This document shows positions 15,924 through 24,081 of a stretch of 64,000 nucleotides of DNA, in pieces. This DNA is from Clostridia bacterium. Lineage in GTDB: Bacteria; Bacillota; Clostridia; Oscillospirales; QAKW01. How positions within the stretch are numbered: the first letter of the stretch is position 1; each line of letters begins with the position of its first letter. A program made the translations under genes and the position numbers. The stretch covers positions 124,001-188,000 of the forward strand of contig JAFTZM010000043.1 of assembly GCA_017464525.1 (NCBI GenBank), given 5' to 3'. A model generated the notes under the pieces. The model was not told where the DNA came from. It searched no databases and saw only the letters and a list, made by a program, of their open reading frames with translations.

Positions 15924-16810
15924 ATGCAATGCCCGGTGCCGCTGCCCAAGGCTTGATCTGGGGCATTATGGCCATCGGCGTTTACATCACCTTTAAGGTG
16001 CTGGATCTGGCCGATCTTACGGTAGACGGCTCTATGGTGACCGGTATGGCGGTATGCGCCATGCTGATGGCGGCTGGCTGGAATGTTTGGCCGGCGATGC
16101 TGATCGCTGTACTGGCCGGAATGGGCTGTGGGTTGGTTACAGGCCTCTTTCACACTCTGATGGGAATTCCTGCCATTCTTTCGGGAATTCTGACTCAGCT
16201 GATCTTATGGTCGGTAAATCTGAAGATCATGGGTAAGGCCAATCAGGCGCTTCCCGCCCGGACCTTCGATGTTCTGATCAGCCAGCTGGAAAAATACCAT
16301 GCGCTGGTCATTCTGGCGCTCTTCTGCGTAGTGTTGGTAACGTTGCTTTATTGCTTCTTCGGCACCAAATTCGGTGCCGCTCTGCGTGCCACCGGCTGCA
16401 ATGAAAAGATGGCAAGAGCGCAGGGCATCAACACCGATATGCACAAGGTGGTTGGTCTGGCCCTTTCCAACGGGGTGGTAGCCCTTTCCGGTGCGCTGAT
16501 GGCGCAGTATTCCGGCAAGGCCGACATCAACGACGGCCGGGGTGCCATCGTGATCGGTCTGGCGGCGGTGATCATCGGGGAAGCCATCATCGGCAAGATG
16601 CCCCAGAACTATATTGTGCGGATGACCGGCGTGATCGTGGGCGGCATCGTATACTATGTAGTTTACCAGACGGTCATCTTCTTAGGATTGGACACCGACC
16701 TTTTAAAGATGCTCTCTGCTCTGGTGGTTGCGGTCTTCCTGGCAGTACCTCACCTGAAAAAGACCTACTTCAATAAGCCCAGAAAGAAGGAGGTTTCCAA
16801 AAATGCTTGA
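15911..16810 (+). CDS. ABC transporter permease (TrpY type), first cluster
   Basis: A 299-residue permease of the COG4120/TrpY family, related to the branched-chain amino acid permeases, with about eight or nine transmembrane segments. GVYITFKVLDLADLTVDGSM near residue 25 is the family hallmark. GAALRATGCNEKMARAQGIN near 155 is the cytoplasmic loop that contacts the ATPase. AGAAGGAG precedes the ATG. It overlaps the ATPase gene by eight bases. Together with the two binding proteins upstream it forms a complete importer. Confidence 0.85.
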   Translation: MGLLNAMPGAAAQGLIWGIMAIGVYITFKVLDLADLTVDGSMVTGMAVCAMLMAAGWNVWPAMLIAVLAGMGCGLVTGLFHTLMGIPAILSGILTQLILWSVNLKIMGKANQALPARTFDVLISQLEKYHALVILALFCVVLVTLLYCFFGTKFGAALRATGCNEKMARAQGINTDMHKVVGLALSNGVVALSGALMAQYSGKADINDGRGAIVIGLAAVIIGEAIIGKMPQNYIVRMTGVIVGGIVYYVVYQTVIFLGLDTDLLKMLSALVVAVFLAVPHLKKTYFNKPRKKEVSKNA

Positions 16811-17597
16811 ACTGAAAAACATCACCAAGATCTTCAACGCCAATACCGTCAATGAAAAGGTGGCGCTGAACGATATCTCCCTGACCTTGGAGGACGGCGA
16901 TTTTGTAACAGTCATCGGCGGCAACGGCGCCGGTAAATCCACCATGCTCAATGCCATTGCCGGCACCTTCCCGGTGGACGGCGGCCAGATCCTCATCGAC
17001 GGGACTGATATCACCAAATTACCCGAGCACAAACGGGCCAAATTTATCGGCCGTGTATTTCAGGATCCTATGACCGGCACCGCTGCCGATATGTGGATCG
17101 AAGAAAATATGTCCCTGGCCATAAACCGGGGCAAAAAGCGGGGCTTTACTTGGGCCATCAAAAACAACGACCGGGAGCTCTATAAGCAGATGCTCAAGCG
17201 GCTGGATCTGGGGCTGGAGGATCGCCTTTCCACCAAGGTAGGGCTGCTTTCCGGCGGTCAGCGGCAAGCCATCACCCTGCTGATGGCTTCCATGAACGAT
17301 CCCAAGCTGCTGCTTCTGGATGAGCACACCGCAGCCCTGGATCCCAAGACAGCCGCCAAGGTGCTGGCTATTACCCGGGAGATCGTGGAGGAAAATCACC
17401 TGACCACCATCATGATCACCCATAATATGCAGGATGCCATCAACCACGGAAACCGGCTGATCATGATGAATGCCGGAAAGATCATTCTGGATATCAAGGG
17501 CGAAGAAAAGAAGGCGCTGACTGTGGAATCTCTGCTGGAGGCCTTCCATAAGACCAGCGGCTCTGCATTTGCCAGCGACCGCGCTTTACTTGGCTAA
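16803..17597 (+). CDS. ABC transporter ATP-binding protein (TrpZ type), first cluster
   Basis: A 264-residue ATPase that powers the importer. Walker A is GGNGAGKST (near residue 39), the Q-loop is VFQDPMTG, the signature is LSGGQRQ, Walker B is LLLLDEHTAALDP and the switch is MITHNM. The sequence LDEHTAALDP with His after the catalytic Glu is typical of this subfamily. AAGGAGG lies inside the end of the permease gene. No terminator is evident between it and the promoter of the T-box leader. Confidence 0.86.
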   Translation: MLELKNITKIFNANTVNEKVALNDISLTLEDGDFVTVIGGNGAGKSTMLNAIAGTFPVDGGQILIDGTDITKLPEHKRAKFIGRVFQDPMTGTAADMWIEENMSLAINRGKKRGFTWAIKNNDRELYKQMLKRLDLGLEDRLSTKVGLLSGGQRQAITLLMASMNDPKLLLLDEHTAALDPKTAAKVLAITREIVEENHLTTIMITHNMQDAINHGNRLIMMNAGKIILDIKGEEKKALTVESLLEAFHKTSGSAFASDRALLG

Positions 17598-17624
17598 AGA
17601 AATAAAGTTTTTTCAAAAAACCTC

Positions 17625-17653
17625 TTGACAGATGAATTTTCATGTGTTATAGT
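17625..17653 (+). promoter_or_regulatory. Promoter of the T-box controlled transporter operon
   Basis: A perfect TTGACA (17625-17630), a 17-base spacer and TATAGT (17648-17653). The T-box leader begins about seven bases downstream. Confidence 0.8.
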
Positions 17654-17659
17654 TATGCC

Positions 17660-17935
17660 ATCAAAACCGATGAGTAAGAGTAAGTAAGAATTCCGGAAAC
17701 TCTCAGAGAGCCGCCGATGCTGGGAACGCGGTAGTGATAAGGACTTCTGAATGGACTTACGAGGGCAGCCGAAAATGCATGGCATGAGTAGCAGCTGACG
17801 GGGCGTACCCGTTATAGTACGAACCGCATGATAGTGCGGGGTGAGCGGATGATATTTCATCAAGTTGGGTGGCACCGCAGAATTTGTATTTCTGTCCCAT
17901 ACTTCCTTCGGGAAGTATGGGATTTTTATTTTTTT
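17660..17935 (+). ncRNA. T-box riboswitch leader, Trp specifier
   Basis: A complete T-box leader that senses uncharged tRNA and decides between termination and antitermination. Stem I is closed by GTAAG (17684-17688) with CTTAC (17756-17760). The specifier loop reads GAA-TGG-A, with the TGG codon at 17752-17754, so the cognate tRNA should be tRNA-Trp. AGAGAGCC and a distal stem I loop (GATGCTGGGAACGCGG) are present. The T-box sequence GGGTGGCACCGCAG is at 17867-17880. It ends in a 12-bp terminator hairpin with TTCG loop (17895-17922) and a T-run to 17935. Trp starvation should therefore switch on the downstream transporter. Confidence 0.93.
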
Positions 17936-17954
17936 AGCTATGGAGGAAAAGATC

Positions 17955-18014
17955 ATGTTTTTAATGACCAAACGATGGCGCAGTTCCCTGATCACCACAC
18001 GCCACACACATTAA
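17955..18014 (+). CDS. Possible 19-codon ORF between the T-box and the binding protein
   Basis: ATG at 17955 with a strong GGAGG nine bases upstream opens MFLMTKRWRSSLITTRHTH and stops at TAA 18012-18014, 28 bases before the binding-protein start. It contains one Trp codon. It lies past the T-box terminator, so it is translated only when the operon is read. It may be a small leader, a decayed gene or chance; the ribosome site is the only positive evidence. Confidence 0.35.
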   Translation: MFLMTKRWRSSLITTRHTH

Positions 18015-18042
18015 AAAACATTATTTTTAAGGAGAAAAAACC

Positions 18043-19002
18043 ATGAAAAACTTCAAAAAACTGATCGCACTTGTACTTGTTTTTATTCTTGCCCTCTGTA
18101 CCCTGACCGGCTGCGGCGGCAGCACCAAAAAGACCATCGGCATCATTCAGTTCGGCTCCCATGGCTCCCTGAATAACTGCTACGACGGCATCATCGCCGG
18201 CCTGAAGGAAGCCGGCCTCAACCTGGATGAATATAATGTAGAGCGGCTGGACAGCAACTTCGACGCCAGCGTTTCCCAGACTCAGGCCAACAACCTGGTC
18301 AACAAAAAGGCGGCGGTGATCATCGCCATCGCTACCCCCTCTGCGGTCGCTGCTGCCAACGCAGCTGACGGTGACATCCCTGTTGTTTACTGCGCGGTAA
18401 CCGACGCTTCTACTATGGAAAACTACAAAAATATGACCGGCTCCAGCGATATCCCCAACTTTGAAAAGCAGCTGGAAGTGGTAACTGCCTTCATGGGCAA
18501 GAAGGATCTGAAGATCGGCGTGATGTACTCCTCCGAGGAATCCAGCTCCCCCATCCAAGTGGCCAGCTTGAAGGAAGCCGCCAAGGCCTATGAGGGGATG
18601 GAGATCTACGATTCTGTGGTGGCTGATATCAACACCATCGATACCAAGACCAACGAGCTTATCAACCGGGGCGTTGATTGCTTTGTAAACCTGCTGGACA
18701 ACACGGTGGTCGGCAAGCTGGAGACCAACATCCTGCCCATCACCAATGAAAAGAAGATCCCCGTATTCGGCTCCGAGATCGAGCAGGTCAAGGTGGGCTG
18801 CGCCGCCAGCGCCTCCATCGAATACATCAATGTGGGCAAGGCTGCCGGCCAGGCTGCTGCCGACATCATCAACGGCAAGAATGCCGACGATATCCCTGTT
18901 GCCACCATCACCGAGCCCAATAACTACTATAACAGCAAGGTTTGTGCCGAGCTGGGGCTGACCGTTCCCACCACGGTGACGGCTACCGACGTTGTAGAAT
19001 AA
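18043..19002 (+). CDS. trpX: Tryptophan ABC transporter substrate-binding lipoprotein
   Basis: A 319-residue TrpX-family binding lipoprotein. The lipobox is LTGC, with Cys at about residue 24. TIGIIQFGSHGSLNNCYDG, YCAVTDAS and GSEIEQVKVGCAASASIEY with YINVGKAAGQAAADI are family-typical. Because the operon is under a T-box with a Trp codon, tryptophan or a close precursor is the likely ligand; this is inference from regulation and from the known TrpXYZ systems. An 11-bp hairpin separates it from the permease, consistent with higher expression of the binding protein. Confidence 0.85.
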   Translation: MKNFKKLIALVLVFILALCTLTGCGGSTKKTIGIIQFGSHGSLNNCYDGIIAGLKEAGLNLDEYNVERLDSNFDASVSQTQANNLVNKKAAVIIAIATPSAVAAANAADGDIPVVYCAVTDASTMENYKNMTGSSDIPNFEKQLEVVTAFMGKKDLKIGVMYSSEESSSPIQVASLKEAAKAYEGMEIYDSVVADINTIDTKTNELINRGVDCFVNLLDNTVVGKLETNILPITNEKKIPVFGSEIEQVKVGCAASASIEYINVGKAAGQAAADIINGKNADDIPVATITEPNNYYNSKVCAELGLTVPTTVTATDVVE

Positions 19003-19013
19003 ATCAAAAAATC

Positions 19014-19038
19014 TGCGCGGCAGTAAAACTGCCGCGCA
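19014..19038 (+). other. Intercistronic hairpin between trpX and the permease
   Basis: An 11-bp stem, TGCGCGGCAGT with its complement, and an AAA loop, without a T-run. It may stabilise the 3' end of the binding-protein message or reduce read-through into the permease. Confidence 0.65.
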
Positions 19039-19055
19039 CTATTGCGAGGTAAACC

Positions 19056-20009
19056 ATGTTATTTTTAGGTACCACCATCGACGGCCTGCAGATGGGTCTC
19101 TGCTTTGCGATCCTGGCACTGGGCGTCTACATCTCCTTCTCCATTCTGGATTTCCCCGATCTTTCGGTAGACGGCACCTTCCCGCTGGGCGGGGTGGTCT
19201 GCACCATCCTGATGCTCAAGCTGGGGCTGCCCCCTCTCCTTGCCATCATCCTGAGCTTTGCCGCCGGATTTCTGGCCGGAACCGTTACCGGCGTTCTTCA
19301 TGTGAAATTTAAGATTTCCAATCTGCTGGCGGGCATCATCGTGATGACCGGCCTGCTTTCGGTCACCTTGGCCGCCACCCAGCTGCTCACCAAAAACGGC
19401 ATGACTACCACCATCTTTTCCTTCCGCAGCGAGAAGCTGGCCAGCCTTTTCGATAGTTCCCTCATCACCGCCTTCGGCCGGGAGGGAAAGGATTACATGA
19501 TCCTGCTGGTGGAGCTGATCATCGTGGTGGCCTTCAAGCTGATCATCGATCTGTTCCTCAAGACCAAGCTGGGCTATATGCTCCGGGCCACCGGCGATAA
19601 TGAAAAACTGGTCATCTCCTTAGGGCGGGACAGCGGAAACTACAAAATTTTAGGCCTCGCCCTGGCCAACGGCTTTGTGGCCATTGCGGGTGCCGTTTAC
19701 GCCAACCTTTTCAGCTCCTACGATAATGACAGCGGCAGCGGCAAGGTGGTCATGGCGCTGGCCTCCGTCATCATCGGCCTGGTCATCTTTGGGCGGGTAC
19801 GGTTTGTGAAGGATACCTCGGCGGTGATCATCGGCGCGGTGATCTATTCCCTCTGCCTCAACTATCTGGTGCTGGTGGACAGTAACGGCATCTACCTGAA
19901 GCTGCTCAATGCCGTGCTCTTTGCCCTGATCCTCATCTTCAACCAGAAGATCTCTGCCTTCTTCAACGGGCACAGCAAAATGAAAAAAGGGGGCCAGGAC
20001 CATGCTTGA
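19056..20009 (+). CDS. trpY: Tryptophan ABC transporter permease
   Basis: A 317-residue TrpY-family permease with about nine transmembrane segments. The hallmark GVYISFSILDFPDLSVDGTF is near residue 23, and the ATPase-contacting loop GYMLRATGDNEKLVISLGRD is near 180. GCGAGGT precedes the ATG. It overlaps the ATPase gene by eight bases, the same arrangement as in the first cluster, so the two clusters are probably products of an old duplication. Specificity follows from the T-box and is inferred. Confidence 0.85.
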   Translation: MLFLGTTIDGLQMGLCFAILALGVYISFSILDFPDLSVDGTFPLGGVVCTILMLKLGLPPLLAIILSFAAGFLAGTVTGVLHVKFKISNLLAGIIVMTGLLSVTLAATQLLTKNGMTTTIFSFRSEKLASLFDSSLITAFGREGKDYMILLVELIIVVAFKLIIDLFLKTKLGYMLRATGDNEKLVISLGRDSGNYKILGLALANGFVAIAGAVYANLFSSYDNDSGSGKVVMALASVIIGLVIFGRVRFVKDTSAVIIGAVIYSLCLNYLVLVDSNGIYLKLLNAVLFALILIFNQKISAFFNGHSKMKKGGQDHA

Positions 20010-20775
20010 ACTGAAAAATATCACCAAGATCTTTAATCCCGGCAGTGTGACCGAAATGTGTCTTTTTGAAAACTTCAACCTGACAGTTCAGGAGGGAGAG
20101 TTTGTTTCGGTGGTGGGCAGCAACGGCAGCGGCAAGACCACCCTGCTGAACCTGATCTGCGGCTCCATCCCCGTGGACGAGGGGGAGATCCTCATCGGCG
20201 GCAAGGATATCCGCAAGCAAAAGGAATTCTTCCGCTACCGCACCATTGGCCGGGTCTACCAGGATCCCGCCTTGGGAACCTGCCCCCATATGACCATCCT
20301 GGAGAATATGTCTCTGGCCGATAACAAAGGCAAGCCCTTCGGCCTCACCGGAGGAGTCAACCGCAAGCGGGCCGATTACTACCGGGATCAGCTGGCCTCC
20401 TTGGGGCTGGGGCTGGAGGATAAAATGAATGTGCAGGTGGGCTCCCTTTCCGGCGGCCAGCGCCAGGCGGTCTCTCTGCTGATGGCCACCATGACGCCTT
20501 TGGATTTTCTCATCTTAGACGAGCATACCGCAGCCCTGGATCCCCGCACAGCGGAGATCATTATGGAGCTTACCGATAAGATCGTAAAAGAAAAGGGCCT
20601 TACCGCCATCATGGTGACCCATAACCTGCGCTATGCGGTGGAATACGGTACTCGCCTTTTGATGATGGATAAGGGCCAGATCATTCTGGATCAGGCCGGC
20701 GAAGCAAAGAAAAATATGAAAACCGACGATATCCTGCATATCTTCAACCAGATCTCCATTGAATGCGGAAACTGA
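20002..20775 (+). CDS. trpZ: Tryptophan ABC transporter ATP-binding protein
   Basis: A 257-residue ATPase. Walker A is GSNGSGKTT near residue 39, then VYQDPALG, signature LSGGQRQ, Walker B LILDEHTAALDP and switch MVTHNL. It begins MLELKNITKIFN, the same as the first cluster's ATPase, but the two diverge in the middle (residues 85-120). It ends the operon and is followed by a terminator at 20791-20816. Confidence 0.86.
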   Translation: MLELKNITKIFNPGSVTEMCLFENFNLTVQEGEFVSVVGSNGSGKTTLLNLICGSIPVDEGEILIGGKDIRKQKEFFRYRTIGRVYQDPALGTCPHMTILENMSLADNKGKPFGLTGGVNRKRADYYRDQLASLGLGLEDKMNVQVGSLSGGQRQAVSLLMATMTPLDFLILDEHTAALDPRTAEIIMELTDKIVKEKGLTAIMVTHNLRYAVEYGTRLLMMDKGQIILDQAGEAKKNMKTDDILHIFNQISIECGN

Positions 20776-20790
20776 AAAACATCATAAAGG

Positions 20791-20816
20791 AAAAATCCCG
20801 TTTCAACGGGATTTTT
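20791..20816 (+). terminator. Terminator of the trpXYZ operon
   Basis: Stem AAAAATCCCG with its complement, loop TTTCAA, followed by a T-rich stretch. Confidence 0.8.
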
Positions 20817-20840
20817 CCTTTTCTTACCAGCTCCCATCGA

Positions 20841-21152
20841 CCAATTCAATTGGCCGCCGAGCCCCGTCCTCAATTTAATTGGGGTTATAATTCTATTCTC
20901 TCATTTATCCGTAGCGGCGATCATTGATCGCCGTTGGTTCTTGCGACAACCACCTCTCGATAGCAGATCCCCCCAATTCATTTGGGGTCTGACGCATAAT
21001 TGAATTGTACTCTCTCATTTAATTCGGCAAAAATCATCCAATTTAATTGGATAAAATCCCTTCAAAATAGGAAATCGATGTTCATTCATCCAATTCAATT
21101 GGATTTTTTGACACATATTCTTTTTTTACTCCCCATTCCCAATTGAATTGGG
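20841..21152. repeat. Cluster of AATTNAATT palindromes, non-coding
   Basis: About 310 bases without a gene, holding repeated short palindromes built on AATTNAATT with GC caps: CCAATTCAATTGG (20841-20853), CTCAATTTAATTGGGG (20869-20884), CCCCAATTCATTTGGGG (20971-20987), GCATAATTGAATTGT (20994-21008), ATCCAATTTAATTGGAT (21036-21052), ATCCAATTCAATTGGAT (21088-21104) and CCCAATTGAATTGGG (21138-21152). A different palindrome, CGGCGATCATTGATCGCCG, lies at 20915-20933. Part of the set recurs at 57994-58034. They look like small dispersed hairpin repeats; a regulator-binding role is possible but less likely given the second location. Confidence 0.75.
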
Positions 21153-21166
21153 GTTATTTTCATGCT

Positions 21167-21916
21167 CTATAGTGCCCTTTTATATGCCGTTGGCGTCTTG
21201 CAATAGCGGCGCTTGAATAACCGGCTGAAATAGAACTGATCCGGGATCCCCACCTGCTCTGCGATCTGCCCGATGGGAAGGGAGGTCTCCTTCAGCAGCA
21301 CCGAAGCCACCGAAAGACGGTAATTGTTGAGATAGGCCACCGGCGAGCAGCCAAAGGCCTTTTTGAACATAGCGAAAAAATGAGATTCTGAAAGATGGGC
21401 AACCTGCGCCAGCTCCGCCACCGTAATGGTGCGGGCATACTCCCGCCGTATCAAGCTCAGTACCGGCGCAAAAACCTCTGCATAGGGCTCTTTTCTTTTT
21501 CCCCGGGCCAGCAGCCATTTCACCAGCTGATAACCGATACTCATCCGGTCGCAGGGATCCTCGGCGGCAAACAGCGCATTCAACAACGCCCCCGGTTCCT
21601 CTGCAACAACGGGAAAGGAATACAAAAGCTCTGCCGGACATCCATCCAGATAAAGCTCCAAAAAAGCCCAGCGAGCGGTCATCTGCCCGGTGGCAGGTTC
21701 GGCATGGTGAGTGATGGTCTGGGTGATCTGTGCCGGAGCGAGAAACACGCCGCCGGGGGTCGTATAAACCTCTTCCCCATCCCCCAGTTGAACGGAATAC
21801 CGCCCTTCCACCGATTGAACGATGGAAAAATACGGCAATGCCTTAATATGACGCACACCGTCTATCTCTTTACTTTGCAATTGACCCGTCAGGACCTGCC
21901 GCAGTTCTACCTGCAT
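21167..21916 (-). CDS. AraC family transcriptional regulator (beside the glycyl radical enzyme)
   Basis: A 249-residue regulator with an N-terminal cupin-like sensing domain (about 1-140) and a C-terminal pair of helix-turn-helix motifs (about 150-249). ITVAELAQVAHLSESHFFAMFKKAFGCSP is the first recognition region, and PIGQIAEQVGIPDQFYFSRLFKRRY carries the second. The start at 21916 is used because GGAGGTG lies seven bases upstream; an ATG 27 bases earlier has none. It is divergent from the glycyl radical enzyme gene, with about 100 bases between, so it probably controls it. Confidence 0.85.
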   Translation of the reverse strand: MQVELRQVLTGQLQSKEIDGVRHIKALPYFSIVQSVEGRYSVQLGDGEEVYTTPGGVFLAPAQITQTITHHAEPATGQMTARWAFLELYLDGCPAELLYSFPVVAEEPGALLNALFAAEDPCDRMSIGYQLVKWLLARGKRKEPYAEVFAPVLSLIRREYARTITVAELAQVAHLSESHFFAMFKKAFGCSPVAYLNNYRLSVASVLLKETSLPIGQIAEQVGIPDQFYFSRLFKRRYCKTPTAYKRAL

Positions 21917-21986
21917 TGCTCTCACCTCCATAGTATCGTACATAAAATTAAAAGGATTGTCAATGGAAAAGGCAATATTTTTTATC

Positions 21987-21992
21987 TATAAT
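21987..21992 (+). promoter_or_regulatory. Likely -10 box of the glycyl radical enzyme gene
   Basis: A perfect TATAAT 30 bases before the ATG at 22023. The hexamer 17 bases upstream is TGGAAA, a poor -35, as expected for a promoter needing an activator such as the divergent AraC protein. Confidence 0.45.
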
Positions 21993-22022
21993 GAGATTAT
22001 TCTACATAAAGGAGTGCATACG

Positions 22023-24002
22023 ATGCTTCTCTCTGCCGAAACCCTGAAATTTGCCGCCGACTCCCTGACGGGCCGATATGGCCGGGAAGCCATGGAGACC
22101 CCGGCGATCCCCATGGATCATATAGAAAACTTCCCGGAGCTTTCGCCTCTCGATCAATACGATCTTGCCATTCAGGCCATTGCAGAAAAGGCTCCCTTGC
22201 GCATCCTGCCCGAGGAGCACATCCACGGAGCCGCCACACTGGGCGGAGCAATCCTCCATCGGGTGCCAGTGACCTATCAAGGAAAATATCCCCTGCACAG
22301 CATCAGTCATTTAACGCTGAATTTGAAAAAGATCCTGGAAAAAGGCTATCTGGGGCTTTATGAAGAACTGGATCAAACCCACCACACCGATCCGAAAAAG
22401 CAGCGTTTTCTGCAGAGCTGCCGCCATTGTGTCCGTCAATTTGAGCGGTGGCATCAGCGGTATGCCCATCTACCGGAACTGGCTCGGGTCCCCCGCTTGC
22501 CGGCAGAATCCTTCGCCGAAGCAGTGCAAAGCCTTTGGTTCACCTTTGCCTTTACCCGCCTTTGCGGCAACTGGCCGGGCATCGGCCGCATCGATCAACT
22601 GCTGGGCGATTATCTGGAAAGAGATCTAAAGGCAGGGGTCATTACCCTGGAGGAGGCCCGGGAACTACTTGCCCATTTCTTCATCAAAGGATGCGAATGG
22701 GTGGGCGGCGAGACCGGCATCAGCGGCGATGCCCAGCATTACCAGAACATCGTTTTGGCGGGGATCGACGAAGAGGGCAACGAGGTGACAAATGCAGTAA
22801 CCTGGCTGGTACTGGATATCATCGAGGAGACCCGGATCAGCGACTTTCCCACCACCGTACGGATCAACCGCAACACCGATCCCGCGCTGCTGCACCGGGT
22901 GGCAGAGGTGATTGGGAAGGGCGGTGGAATCGTGGCCGTCTACAATGAAGAGCTTATTTTAGAAGCCCTCACGCAATACGGTTATGATCCCATAGAGGCC
23001 CGTAATTTTGCCAATGACGGCTGCTGGGAGGTACAGATTCCCGGCAGAACGTACTTCAGCTATGTGCCCTTTGACGGGCTTCGGCTGCTGCAAAAGGTCA
23101 TGAAGCCCTATCCGGACATGGAAAGTCTGTATCGGACGTATCTGGCAGCCATCGAAGAGCAACTGGAGGAGATCTACCGGAAAAAGACCGAAAATCTTCC
23201 CCATACCCCCTGCACGGTGGTCTCTTTATTGGAGGAAAGCTGTATTCAAAAGGGGTGTTCCTATCTGGAGGGGGGAACGGACTATTGGGTCATCTCCCCT
23301 CATTTCGGCGGACTTGCCGATGTAATAAACAGCATTTTTGCAATCAAAAAGCTGGTTTTTGAAGAGAAAAAGCTCACTTTTTTTGAGCTGATCCGAACGT
23401 TGGAGAACAACTGGGAGGGTCAGGAGGAGCTTCGGCAATACGCCCTGAACCATTACCGCTACTACGGCAACGGGAACGAAGAGGTGGATGCCATCGGCGC
23501 CCGCCTCATCGAGGATTTTGCAGCACTATGCAAAAAGCTGGACGGACGCTGCACCATCAAATTTCCAGCCGGTGCCAGCACCTTCGGCCGACAGATCGAA
23601 TGGGCGCCCCACCGCAGAGCCCTTCCCTCCGGAATCAAGGCGGGAGCGGTATTAGCCGGGAACAATTCCCCTTCTCCCGGCACCGATCTTGAAGGCGCCA
23701 CCGCAGTGATCCGCTCCTACTGCCGGGCCGATCTCCGCAAGCTGGTAACAGGAGGCGCGCTGGATCTTCTTTTACAGCCGGGCACCGATGCTACCACCAT
23801 TGCCGGGCTGATCCGGGGCTTTTGCACGTTAGGAGGCTTTTTCATGCAGATCGATATGCATGATCCTGCCTTACTCCGCAAGGCCCAGCGCCATCCCGAA
23901 GAAAACCGAGGCCTTTCGGTGCGGGTCTCCGGTTGGAATGCCCGGTTTGCAACCCTGAACAAGGCATGGCAGGATATGATCATTGAGCGAAACTCCCAAT
24001 AG
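22023..24002 (+). CDS. Glycyl radical enzyme of unknown specificity
   Basis: A 659-residue glycyl radical enzyme (pyruvate formate-lyase superfamily). These oxygen-sensitive enzymes use a backbone glycyl radical and an active-site cysteine thiyl. The C-terminal radical site is VRVSGWNARF (Gly637), with Trp where most members have Tyr. The cysteine loop is NDGCWEV (Cys334, Glu336), the Cys-x-Glu layout of dehydratases and lyases such as glycerol dehydratase and choline TMA-lyase, not the Cys-Cys pair of PFL. It is shorter than most (750-850). The ATG at 22023 has GGAG nine bases upstream. No radical-SAM activase is in the window. The substrate is unknown; the glycan-gene neighbourhood hints at a polyol or sugar acid. 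Confidence 0.82.
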   Translation: MLLSAETLKFAADSLTGRYGREAMETPAIPMDHIENFPELSPLDQYDLAIQAIAEKAPLRILPEEHIHGAATLGGAILHRVPVTYQGKYPLHSISHLTLNLKKILEKGYLGLYEELDQTHHTDPKKQRFLQSCRHCVRQFERWHQRYAHLPELARVPRLPAESFAEAVQSLWFTFAFTRLCGNWPGIGRIDQLLGDYLERDLKAGVITLEEARELLAHFFIKGCEWVGGETGISGDAQHYQNIVLAGIDEEGNEVTNAVTWLVLDIIEETRISDFPTTVRINRNTDPALLHRVAEVIGKGGGIVAVYNEELILEALTQYGYDPIEARNFANDGCWEVQIPGRTYFSYVPFDGLRLLQKVMKPYPDMESLYRTYLAAIEEQLEEIYRKKTENLPHTPCTVVSLLEESCIQKGCSYLEGGTDYWVISPHFGGLADVINSIFAIKKLVFEEKKLTFFELIRTLENNWEGQEELRQYALNHYRYYGNGNEEVDAIGARLIEDFAALCKKLDGRCTIKFPAGASTFGRQIEWAPHRRALPSGIKAGAVLAGNNSPSPGTDLEGATAVIRSYCRADLRKLVTGGALDLLLQPGTDATTIAGLIRGFCTLGGFFMQIDMHDPALLRKAQRHPEENRGLSVRVSGWNARFATLNKAWQDMIIERNSQ

Positions 24003-24081
24003 TATTTTTGGTTTACTGCTTTTCTTTTGCAAAAAGATATGATACAATAATTTCATAGATTTTTCCACAAGGAGGCAGATC

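Noticed and set aside
20841..21152. CRISPR array
   Set aside because: The repeated palindromes are short, vary in their caps, and have irregular spacing without unique spacers of constant length; no cas gene is present.
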